From the NCBI RefSeq assembly GCF_910594005.1, contig NC_057847.1, positions 21,984,001-22,048,000 of the forward strand: a stretch of 64,000 bases of DNA. Direction: 5' to 3'. The position numbers and the translations under genes were made by a program. The notes below the pieces were generated by a model. It worked only from the letters and a program-made list of their open reading frames with translations. It did not search any database and had not been told where the DNA came from. Below, piece after piece: positions 54,480-64,000 of the stretch (the stretch's first letter is position 1; each line of letters opens with the position of its first letter). This DNA is from Cervus elaphus. Lineage: Eukaryota; Chordata; Mammalia; Artiodactyla; Cervidae.

Positions 54480-55520
54480 GCAGCATGTGGGCCACCCCAA
54501 AGGGGCCTCCTCCAACCCACTGACCCCATCACTGTTTACTTCACCCATTCACAAACGATACCCCATCTTAGGTGGAAGATATCAGCTACCTTCTGCTTTG
54601 TGCTCTTGGGGTCAGCATGCTCAGAGTGGAATCAGGCAAGGTGGAGCTCATGCCAGAATGACCAAGCCGAGAACAATAAGCTAGGGGCCCCGGAGGGAGC
54701 AAAAACATTGGGGTTTATTAATAAAACCACAGACAAGCCTGCCATACAGACCTCTGGCAGAATTTTAGAGAAAACAGCAAACAAACCAGCCTAAAGAGAG
54801 AAAATGGCAAGAAGCAAAATGTGTACTAAAAAGGGGGAAATAATTTCAGACAGAGCAAATTTTAAGAAATAATAAACCAACATGAACGATTTTACAGCAA
54901 TAGCTTTTTCCAAGGAAAGGTTAAATCTTGAGTCTGAATTTGGAGGTAAAAACCCCCCTGCTGCAATCCGTCCTTGGTCAGAGGCATCACTACAGCTACG
55001 CCCGCTGGGTGATATGCTAGGAAAGACTGAGGGCAGGAGAAGGGGATGACAGAGGATGAGACGGCTGGATGGCATCATCGACTCAATGAAGATGAGTTTG
55101 AGCAAGCTCTGGGAGACGGCAAAGGACAGGGAAGCCTGGCGTGCTGCAGTCCACGGTATTGCAAAGAGCCGGATCTGACTGAGCCACTGAACAGGAGCAA
55201 TGCCCTCAGGGTGATACTGGATGATGTGCATGGAGAGAATCTGAACTACATTTATGGTTTACTTTCGGGCAATATTAGGCATCTGACATGTGGGGAAATA
55301 TTGTTGAGAACTTTGCTCAATAGAAAGCCATTAGCAAGGCCCCGATGCCCAAAGGAAAGCTTGTTAAAGCTGTTTCCCTTGGCGGCTAGTAACTTGTAAT
55401 CGTCAGTATGTGGGTTACTTGGTCCTGCTGGGTCCCAGTGTGTAAGCTTCTTTCTGATCAAAGTTACGTCCCTGGGTAAGCTGTGTTTAAACACTTTAAT
55501 CTCTGTCTTCATGAAGTTCT
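54480..55520 (-). mobile_element. Probable ERV LTR or LTR fragment, interrupted by BovB
   Basis: On the minus strand a poly(A) signal (AATAAA at 54,719-54,714) is followed by a GC-rich U5-like stretch. The sequence to the right of the BovB piece appears to belong to the same unit. Ends and target-site duplication are not resolved, and the class is an inference. Confidence 0.35.
55013..55195 (+). mobile_element. BovB 3'-terminal fragment
   Basis: GAAAGACTGAGGGCAGGAGAAGG to GGATCTGACTGAGCCACTGAAC, only the last ~180 bp of BovB. Confidence 0.88.
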
Positions 55521-55560
55521 ATCATCCTGGTCCAAGAGACTGAATTGGCAGTCTCTAAGA

Positions 55561-55671
55561 TGAGTTTGAGTAAGCTCCGGGAGTTGGTGATGGACAGGGA
55601 GGCCTGGCGTGCTGCGATTCATGGGGTCGCAAAGAGTCGGCCACGATTGAGCGACTGAACTGAACTGAACT
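55561..55671 (+). mobile_element. BovB 3' end with (TGAAC)n tail
   Basis: GATGAGTTTGAGTAAGCTCCG to GAGCGACTGAACTGAACTGAAC. The short tandem tail is typical of RTE elements and looks well preserved. Confidence 0.88.
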
Positions 55672-55699
55672 TCCTTATTTTTTTTAAACACAAGAATAT

Positions 55700-56400
55700 A
55701 ATTTTAAAAAACCTTTTCTTTGAAGCAATAAAACATTCATAGGAAGTTGCAAAGATGATAGAGAGAGGCCCCCTGTACCTTTAACTCAGTGTCTCTCAAT
55801 GATTACATCTTACATAAATATAAAAGATTATCAGAACAAGGAAATTAATAATGGTACAACATGTATATACAGCTCATCCATGCAATTTTTAAATTTAAAG
55901 TATAAGCAGCATAAAATTGACCACTTTAACCATGTTTAGGTGTGCAGCTGAGTAGCGCTAAACACATTCTCACTGTGGTGCAGCCAATCTCGACAGCTCT
56001 TTCACCTTGCAAAACTGAAATTTTGTACCCACTAAACACTAACTCCCCATTCTTCTCTCCCCCAGTCTCTGGGAACCACTCTGTACTTTCTATTAACTGT
56101 ATAGATGACTGATGTCAGTAGAATTACAATATTTGTCTTTTTGTGACTGTTTCAAATCACTTAGCACAATGTCCCCAAAGTTCATCCAATGCTCTATCAT
56201 GTATCAGAATTTATTTCCTTTTTAAGACCATAATGTTCCATTGTATGTAGATACCTCATTTTACTTATCTATTTGTCTCCTGAAGGATACTTGGGTTGCT
56301 TCCACCTTTTGGCTATTGTGAATAATGCTGCTATTGAATACCCATATTCATGGGTGTACAAATATCTTTGAGATCCTGATTTCAGTTATTTTGGGTATTG
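55700..56400 (-). mobile_element. Mammalian L1 3' region, reversed
   Basis: AATAATGCTGCTATTGAATACCC, GGGTTGCTTCCACCTTTTGGC and ATAAAATTGACCACTTTAACC are reversed L1 landmarks. Confidence 0.82.
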
Positions 56401-56580
56401 TTAGGGGCTGAGTTGTGCCCCCCTCAAATTCATATGCTGAAGTCCTAACCCCTAGATACCAGAATGTGGTAACATTTTGAAGATAAGTCCTTTTAAGAAG
56501 TAATTAAATTAAAATGACCTTTTGGAGTGAACTCTAATCCAATATGGCTGGTTTCCTTATAAAAAGGAAATTTTGACTGA
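56401..56580 (+). mobile_element. MaLR LTR fragment (MLT1-like)
   Basis: GTTAGGGGCTGAGTTGTGCCCCCC, TCATATGCTGAAGTCCTAACCCC and CCTTATAAAAAGGAAATTTTGA are in MLT1 order. Confidence 0.6.
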
Positions 56581-57765
56581 GAGATTTTCTGAAGTATATA
56601 TTTTTTAGTATGGTCTATTTTTCATTTTTTTCTTAAATTGCCTACAGTATTCTTTAAGTTGCAGTTTACAGTAAATATATTTATGATTGTTTACCTCTTC
56701 AGTTGCTTCTTCCTCATAGACCACAGTATTTTTAAAGTACTATTCTCCACAAATGCTGAGGTACTTGTTAAATTTGGGGCAAATTCTAAATGGAAGATAT
56801 TCTAAAATCTAACACTTTTTTGTGAAATGTGTAAAACTTCAGCCCAAATATTTTCAAAGGTACTGTCTGTTTGTCATAAAAGTGCCTTATGCAACAAAAA
56901 GATTTTATAAGACAAAATGTGTCTAATAAATGGTCTCTATAATTATTTTAAATATTTTACCAAATTTAAATACTGTAAAACCATTGATTGTTCTTGTTCA
57001 TTCCATTCAAATAAAAAATATAAATTTATCCAGTTAAAAAATATTAATAGGAGTGCCATCAAAAGGCTCCTCTTATAAGTCTAGATTTCCAAAAGCTCAG
57101 AGAATTTAAAGATTACATCTACATTGTGTGAGCTCTCAGCATTCAATCTGGTCAGTTCCTTCCTTGTGCTTGGAGGGATAAAATTCATTGTCTTCCTGTT
57201 TGGAAATTTTGTTTTCAATAATTGGAATTCACTAAAAACTTCAAAAGCTGAAGTTTTTGGCACTTTCTACTTATTGAATATTTAAATTAACAATTTCCAA
57301 TTAACTTTGAGCAAAGTGAAACCAAAATTTAGAGAACTTGTTACAAAAAACTTTGATACCGTTGCAGGATACTTAGAATGATTTACAAAGTAGTACTTCA
57401 AAATACTACTCAAACATTTTAAAATTCAATTGATGCTAGTGAAAATAGCATATAACCATCTGAAAACTGTGAATTTTTTATTCAATATCAGTTTTGTTAC
57501 AAAAATTTTGTAATTTCAGTATTTTGAGTATATAAAAATATTTGTTAAATTTGATAAATTGGTAAGACAAATCTTATTGGTAAGATTTGTCAGCTTGTTT
57601 GAACACAGTTATAAATTAGATTGTACAACAGCCAATTCTTTGCATATTTCTATTCTGGAGGTTTCATAATTTATTAAGAACTTTGTTTTTATCACAGTAC
57701 TGTGCCCACCAATATTTTCATTTTCATAGCAAAGTTGAATTTTTAAACTGAATTTATAATATTAT
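56581..57765. other. AT-rich intergenic DNA, nothing recognised
   Basis: Very AT-rich. No coding signal or nameable repeat. Confidence 0.5.
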
Positions 57766-57769
57766 GCAC

Positions 57770-58190
57770 AAAAATGGGGTCAGATACTATAACTGATTCA
57801 CTTTGCCATACAGCAAAAATGCAACTTGTATATGACCTACACTGCTGTAAAAATTAGTTTAAAAAAACCCCAAGTATATTCATAGATATAGAAAACAAAT
57901 TTATGGTTACCAAAGAGGAAACATCAGGGGCAGAGATAAACTAGGAGATTGGGATTAACATATCCAAACTGGTGTAAATAAAATAGATAAACAACAAGGA
58001 CTAGTGGATAGCAGAGGGATAGCAAGAGGATAGCAGAGAGAACAAGCTAGCAGAGGGAACTATATTCAGTATCTTGTAATAACCTATAATGGAAAAGAAT
58101 CTGAAAAACAGAGATAGATGTATAACTGATTAAATTTGCTGCATACTGAATCACTGTAAATCAACTATACTTCAGTTTTTAAAAATTGAC
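57770..58190 (+). mobile_element. L1 3' ends, two abutting pieces
   Basis: 57,770-57,860 is one L1 terminus (CATACAGCAAAAATGCAACTTG). 57,870-58,190 is a second (CAGAGATAAACTAGGAGATTGGG to AAATCAACTATACTTCAG). A local expansion of GGATAGCAGAG units lies at about 58,005-58,060. Confidence 0.8.
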
Positions 58191-59560
58191 ATTATTTTAA
58201 TTATCTGCAAAATCCTCTTGCTGATAGAGCCAACACATTGACAGCTATGGCCACATGCTAGTGTGCAGGGAAGATATCTGGACTCAATACAAGTCAAAGT
58301 ACTTTAGAAGTAGATGCACACGCCCTGAATAAAGTCATGCTTCTCAGAGGGATGTGAAAATGTACCTCCTACTATGTGTATTAAATCATGTTCAGGCATG
58401 ACATTCCTAAAATAACAATTAGCTTTTCAAGTGTATGCTGCCTTTTCAGCGGATTAGAATCATCTGACATTTTTGGTTTTCATATTCTGATTTCCATGTT
58501 GAGAGACTGAATGGACAAACAGGCAACGGCCATACCATTTATGACAACAGAACTCTCGTCCACAACCTCTGCAGCCATTGGCCCAAAATTGTCAGGACTT
58601 AGTCAATGGCTGCCAACTTGCCTATTTTTGCCTTGGTTTCCAACTCAGACCAACCAGAGAAAGCCAAATACACTTTCCAAGTTAAGCATGTGAGACACAG
58701 TACTTCTAGTTAGCCTGCCTCCATCTTCCCCACGTCAACAGTTTCCAATCCAAGCATTTCAGAAAATTTTTTCCACTATAGAACATTCCCACTCCCCCAT
58801 CTGTCTTTGAATTTCTGCCAAAGCCAAGTGATGGTGGCTCCTTTGCTATAGCAAGCTCTGAATAAACAGCCTGTGTGCTCATGTTGATGGCCTTCCCTCA
58901 TCTTCACAGTGTGGTCACTGATTTCATGGTGGATAATATTACGGATGGTGGATGATAAATGGTTGATAACATTTTGCGTGTTACGTATTTTTCATCAACT
59001 TTCCTGAGAAACAGAAATTTGGTACTTAACTTTCAGTCCTAGTTACTGCTTTACAAATTCTTTTCTATCAAGCTTTGAATTCTGTGAGTGATTGTGCACC
59101 TAATGGTAAAATTTTCTTTCTGGTATGGAATAGTACCTCCTAATTTCTCTAAACATTGATAAGTAGTCACAACAAAACCTGAAGAATCTGTCTCTTTATG
59201 TAACATTCCTGAAAATTCCTATTCATGTTTTGACTCCTCATGAAGGAAAGACAATCACTTGGAATAAAGAGCTCTCAATGAGAAATGCATTAGTACAATT
59301 GCTCTGAGCAGTAACATAGAGTGGTAAAAGTAGTGTGCATGACAAAATGTACAGCTCTACATTCTCTGATATCATTTAGAAATGCTTTTTGAAGTCTCTC
59401 AGCTTGCTTGGATTTTTCCCAAAGGAAAATGTGCAAAGGAAAAAAAAAAAAACCCATTATCTTTTAAACATCAGCATTTTTATTTGTTTCATGAACAGGT
59501 CATCAAAATAAAACCAGTTTGCACTGGCCAAAGTGTTCAGATTTCTACTCTTGATGGTAG
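58191..59560. other. Intergenic DNA, nothing recognised
   Basis: No gene or nameable element. The next BovB copy starts near 59,566. Confidence 0.5.
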
Positions 59561-59565
59561 GGAAC

Positions 59566-60210
59566 ACAGAGCCTTTGACTGTGTGGATCACAACTGCAGA
59601 AAATTCTTAAAGAGATGGGAATACCAGACCATCTTAACTGTCTCCTGAGAAACACATATGTGGGTCAAGAAGAAACAGAACTGGACATGAAACAACTGAC
59701 TGGTTCAAAACTGGCAAAGGAGTAGTACAAGGCTGTTTATTGTCACCCTGCTTATTTAACTTCTATGCAGAGTACATCATGCAAAATGCCGGGCTGGATG
59801 AAGCACAAGCTGGAATCAAGATTGCCAGGAGAAATATGCAGATAATGCCACTTTAATGGCAGAAAGTAAAGAGGAAGTAAAGAACCTCTTGATGAAGGTG
59901 AAAGAGGACAGTGAAAAATCTGGCTTAAAACTCAACATTCCAAAAATGAAGATCATGGCATCTGGTCCTATCACTTCATGGCAAATATATGGGGAGAAAG
60001 TGGTAACAATGACAGATTTTATTTCCTTGGGCTTCAAAATCACTGTGGACGGTGACTGCAGCCATAAAATTAAGATTTTTGTTCCTTGAAAGAGAAGCTA
60101 TGACCAACCTAGACAGTATACTAAAAAGCAGAGACATCACTTTGCCCACAAAGATTTGTATAGTCAAAGCTATGACTTTTCCAGTAGTCATGTATGGATA
60201 TGTGTTGGAC
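59566..60210 (+). mobile_element. BovB (RTE LINE), left part
   Basis: AGCCTTTGACTGTGTGGATCAC onward, with reverse-transcriptase remnants in broken frames, until it is cut by an LTR insertion at 60,211. Confidence 0.92.
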
Positions 60211-60985
60211 TGAAAGATTGTTGCTGAACCATGAAAGACACTGGGATTCTTGGCCTCTGGAGAAGAATTCAGTCTGGGGCCAGTGATAAGGCTTGATCGC
60301 TCAGAGCTTTTGTGTAATAAAGTTTTATTAAATTATAAAAGAGATGGAGAAAGTTTCTGACACAGACATCAGAAGGGGACAGAAAGAGTCCCCCCTGCTA
60401 GTCTTTAGCCAGATGTTATATAGCTACTAGCAAGCTGTTAATTATAGAAAGGAGATGTCTCAAAACTCAGAGTGGCACCTGACCTACAACGTGCATTTTG
60501 AGATAATACTGGCACCAGTGAGTCATTCCAGGCCATAAGACAATTGACATGAATATTGAAGAGAGGCCGGTTTCCAAGTAAATATATAGTTTCATTAACA
60601 TAGATTAGGAGAACAATGTATGAGTAAAACCTACTGGTTTGTTGAGCCCTTATCAGTTCTGAGTCTTAAGTGGAGCCGACTTGAAGAAAAAGAGAGTCTA
60701 GGGTAAATACATAGTTCATTAACATGGCTTAAGACAAACATTTCCATAAGAAAAAGGCAGTGGTTAGCTCAAGGTTTCAGAAAAGTTAAGTTCAGGTAGA
60801 ACCAGGTGTCTTCACAGCAACACAGAATTTTAAGAGAAACCTCTTTTTAAATTCGTATAGAGAAGGAGAAAAATTTTTAACACTTGTTTCCTCCTGCCGC
60901 TTAAGACAGAGATAAAAAATGTCTGACATGTGCAGCCTATTTCCTCCTTTTGGAGAACCCTGGCCTTCCTGCCTGTTACCCTCTC
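60211..60985 (+). mobile_element. Solo LTR of a ruminant endogenous retrovirus
   Basis: A 775-bp block starting TG interrupts BovB. TGGAC is repeated on both sides (60,206-60,210 and 60,986-60,990). AATAAA at 60,316-60,321 with a run of TTTTATTAAATT fits an LTR poly(A) region. The 3' end reads TC, not the usual CA. No internal retroviral sequence is present, so it is a solo LTR. Confidence 0.78.
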
Positions 60986-61385
60986 TGGACCATAAAAAGG
61001 TTGAGCGCAGAAGAATTGATGCTTTTGAAAGGTGGTGCTGGAGAAGACTTGAGAGTCCCATGTATATAGCAAGGAGATCAAACCAGTCATTCCTAAAGGA
61101 AATCAACCCTTAATACTCATTGGAAGGGCTGATGCTGAAGCTGAAGCTCCAATACTTTGGCCACCTGATGTGAAAAGCCAACTTATTGGAAAAGACCCTG
61201 ATGCTGGGAAAGATTGAGGGTAGGAGGAGAAGAGGGTGACAGAGGATGAGATGGTTGGATGGCCACCCCTGACTTAATGCACATGAGTCTGAGCAAACTC
61301 CAGGAGATAGTGAAGGACAAGGAATGTGCTGCAGTTTATGAGATCAAAGAGAGTCAGAAATGCCTTAGCGACTGAACAACAGCTT
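60986..61385 (+). mobile_element. BovB (RTE LINE), right part
   Basis: Resumes exactly where the left part stops (ATAAAAAGGTTGAGCGCAGAAG) and ends with TGCCTTAGCGACTGAACAAC. Confidence 0.92.
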
Positions 61386-61410
61386 GTTAAGGCACCAATA
61401 GGAAACTAAT

Positions 61411-61607
61411 ACAAGAGACTTCCTTGGTGGTTCAATGGCTAAGACCGTCCACCTAACGCAGGGGCCTTGGGTTCGATCCCTCCTCTGGAAACTAGATCTC
61501 ACACAGTTAAGAGTCCATATGAGACTGCATGCTGCAATGAAAGCCAAAGATCACACGTGCCACAACTAAGACTGATGAAGCCAAATAAACAATTTTTTAA
61601 AAAAGAA
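61411..61607 (+). mobile_element. CHR-type SINE
   Basis: GAGACTTCCTTGGTGGTTCAATGG to GCCAAATAAACAATTTTTTAAAA. GAAACT(A/G)ATA flanks it. Confidence 0.85.
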
Positions 61608-61899
61608 ACTGATAGAGGTATAGACCCAGGTTTTCAGTATAACTGTAATTTATACAAGGGGAATCAGGTGTAACTAAAAGCGCTAGCATCATCCATGAGT
61701 TAGCAGTTTTGCAAATTTACCCCACTGACTAGAAAAAATAAAAGTTTTGCCTTGTGGTTCCTCAAATCTAATGTCAGATGGCACTTTGGAGACAGGCTTT
61801 TCCAGATCTGTCAGATTTGAAGTGCAAATAAAATAGCTGCACGGATATGTTGTCAGGATTTGTCCCAGATACTAACAAATTACAGATACAACATTTATA

Positions 61900-62140
61900 T
61901 TAATAACCTAAGGGCTTCTGTTGGGCTGCACCTCGCCAGCTTGCAAGCCCTGGACTTGCCAGGGGAGAGGAGAGAGCTGGGCTGGGGTTGGGGGAAGCTT
62001 ACCTGTCTGAACCAAGGTCCTCGAACTGACACCACACTGTGTGCACAGCCGGCTAGAAGGAGATGATGCACATCCTTGCTCCCAGCGAAGGAGGCCGGCG
62101 TTACCCCTTATAGGGGACTTGACTTCTGGTTGACTCATTG
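61900..62140 (-). promoter_or_regulatory. Possible minus-strand promoter and first exon (LTR-like)
   Basis: GC-rich patch in an AT-rich setting. On the minus strand: AP-1 site TGAGTCA (62,137-62,131), TATAAG (62,112-62,107), then about 75 bases and a consensus splice donor CAG|GTAAGC with GT at 62,002-62,001. No function is claimed. Confidence 0.3.
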
Positions 62141-62637
62141 ATTACCAGGGAGGCTAGCAGAGGGACCCGCCTCTCACTAAGCCTTCCGTAACTATCCAGG
62201 TGGAGATGTTTTGACTTGAAGATAAGAACAATCACCAGCTGGGGCCTGGGGCAAGTATGTAGGAAATGAATACTAATCATGTGAATTGAGTGTAGGTGAA
62301 GTACTGAGCGCACCCAAGCCATCTTGAATGGCCAGATCAGACAGCTTATCACATAACACTAGATATAAGGACTTGGACCAATTCAGCTAGACTGTGGAAA
62401 AATATCTTGTTCAATGAACAAAATTTAAAAGCTCAGAATGTTTCATTAAGTATTGGTAACTATATTCGGCAAAACTGTGAGGAATTTAGAAGGTAACTTT
62501 GACCTTTTGGGACTGATACTATGAATCCGAACATTACTGACTGAAGAAGCTTTGCTGGGAATGCCATCTTCCTGTGTGGCCACCTAGGTAGGTGCCTGCA
62601 TATCCAGGTACCTCCTAGAAGAAAATGTACAAAGTCT
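62141..62637. other. Intergenic DNA, nothing recognised
   Basis: No coding signal. It may include the flank of the LTR-like patch. Confidence 0.4.
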
Positions 62638-62651
62638 AAAAGCTAGTGCAG

Positions 62652-62850
62652 GGGCTTCCCTGGTGGTCCAGTGGTCAAGAATCTGCCTTGCAATGCACGG
62701 GACAGAAGCTGGAGCCGTGCTCTGGGACGATCCCACATGTCTCTGGGCAACCAAGCCCATGTGCCACATATACTGGTCTGAGCTCTGGAGCCCACAGGCC
62801 GCAACTACTGAAGCCAGCACAGCACAGAAACAAAAGCCCAGCCCAATAAA
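62652..62850 (+). mobile_element. CHR-type SINE with target-site duplication
   Basis: GGGCTTCCCTGGTGGTCCAGTGG to CAGCCCAATAAAA. AAAAGCTAGTGCAG is exact on both sides (62,638-62,651 and 62,851-62,864). Confidence 0.92.
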
Positions 62851-63479
62851 AAAAGCTAGTGCAGACCTACATGATGGCAAGCAGACCTACAGTGCTGACA
62901 CAAGTGATGGTGTTTAAAGGATCCCTGAGACCCAGTCTGGGCTTCGTCACTGACGAGGGTCCTCAGCATAGGCTGCTCCCCTCCTCCTTATCATCAGCAT
63001 GACATTATTTCAAGAGCCTTCATTCTGGGCTCCTGTGGCTTTGTCGGGGATTCTTTCATTACGGACAAGAGAAACCACTTCCCAGGGCTTCCTCGGCACT
63101 GCCAGCAAGTTCAGAGTTACCATTATTTTGGACCCCAAAAAGATGAAAATGAATTGACTTACATGACTATTTTGATGTGAAAAACACTTCGTTGTTTTCA
63201 AAGTATTTTAAATCTAAAAGTTTTTAACCAACCTAGAACTTAATGAGATCTTTCTCCTGCAATATGTTGCTATTTGATGGTGGATACTGAGGTGGGGCCA
63301 TGGGAGGGGGCTGGACGCATATGCACAGCAGCCTTCTAGAAAACTTCCAAATGCAATTAATACAAGAAAATATGCAGATTTTGAAAACTGATAGAAGCAG
63401 ATGGATTACTGCCTCAAGATGAAGGACGATGGGATGGAGAAGAGAGGGATTAGTAAGAGGCAAAGAAAATGATTAGTGA

Positions 63480-63620
63480 TGACGGATATGTCCATTCTGT
63501 AACTGTGGTGCTGGTGTCAAGAGCATATGCATATGTCAAAATGTATCACATTGTACAGTTCAGATATGTAAAGTTTACTGTATGTCAGTTAAAATAAAAT
63601 AAAGTCAATAAAACTTTTAA
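63480..63620 (+). mobile_element. Old L1 3' end
   Basis: GCATATGTCAAAATGTATCACATTG, TTTACTGTATGTCAGTTAAAA and AATAAAATAAAG follow the end of old L1 families. Confidence 0.55.
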
Positions 63621-63801
63621 AGTAAGCTTGATATGACTGGAAGAAAAGTTTCTATTAACTATATTATTTCCTAAAGAAATAACTTAATGAAGATAATTAA
63701 AGGGGCAGGGATTAGCAATTAATACCTAAAATAAAAGAAGTAATCATTTTAGCATTATTTTGTCTTTAACAGTATTAAGTTGTGCTTACCCTATTAACTC
63801 A

Positions 63802-64000
63802 AGGCTTCCTACATGGCGCTAGAGGTAAAGAACCTGCCTGCCAACGCAGGTGACATAAGAGATGCAGGTTTGATCCCTGGGTCAGCAGGATACCCTGGAG
63901 GAGGTCATGGCAGCCCACTCCAGTATTCTTGCCTGGAGAGTCCCACAGACAGGAGCCTGGGGGGCTGCAAGTCCACGGGGTCACAAAAAGTTGGACACAA
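63802..64000 (+). mobile_element. Bov-tA SINE, cut by window end
   Basis: AAGGCTTCCTACATGGCGCTAG to AAAAGTTGGACACAA at the last base. Confidence 0.9.

Noticed and set aside
61908..62138. 76-codon minus-strand ORF in the GC-rich patch
   Set aside because: No family features and it crosses the consensus splice donor; kept only as a promoter/exon candidate.
43880..64000. Exons of OSBPL6, expected next in mammalian gene order
   Set aside because: No oxysterol-binding-protein coding segment is visible; the gene probably lies beyond the right end.

Overview
The window is nuclear DNA from a ruminant mammal, most likely a bovid (cattle, sheep, goat or a relative). The intron-containing genes give proteins almost identical to human FKBP7, PJVK and PRKRA. 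The spaces between exons are full of ruminant repeats: the RTE-type LINE BovB, Bov-tA and Bov-A2 SINEs, cetartiodactyl CHR-type SINEs and L1. The sequence does not let me choose the species. Gene order and orientation match the mammalian PLEKHA3-FKBP7-PJVK-PRKRA block next to TTN (human 2q31), read in the opposite direction. All family and orthologue names come from recognition of sequence, not from a search.

Layout. 1-5.34 kb is the start of PLEKHA3 intron 1, with a BovB copy and two SINEs. PLEKHA3 exon 1 is on the minus strand at 5,341-5,380 inside a CpG island. FKBP7 (plus, 9,238-16,639, four coding exons, 218 aa) is divergent from PLEKHA3. The 3.9 kb gap between them holds a SINE and a 1.4 kb BovB. 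PJVK (minus, 26,253-20,047, six coding exons, 352 aa) converges on FKBP7. PRKRA (plus, 28,344-43,366, eight exons, 313 aa) is divergent from PJVK across a shared CpG island near 28 kb. All exon joins use GT-AG and keep frame, so the three complete genes look functional. From about 43.9 kb to the end I find no gene, only a patchwork of BovB pieces, SINEs, L1, a degraded ERVL-type pol fragment, a solo LTR and old DNA transposons.

How the genes relate. They are neighbours, not a pathway. FKBP7 is an ER-lumen prolyl isomerase. PLEKHA3 (FAPP1) is a PI4P-binding Golgi adaptor. PJVK is a gasdermin-family hearing protein linked to peroxisomes. PRKRA (PACT) is a dsRNA-binding activator of PKR and partner of Dicer. 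Two divergent pairs share or adjoin promoter regions.

I did not find a new multi-gene system. The observations most worth checking are an in-frame upstream 3' splice site in PRKRA that would add 19 residues, an ERSE-like/CRE-like element that overlaps the only upstream in-frame ATG of FKBP7, a possible LTR-type promoter plus splice donor on the minus strand near 62.0 kb, and several well-resolved nested insertions with visible target-site duplications.
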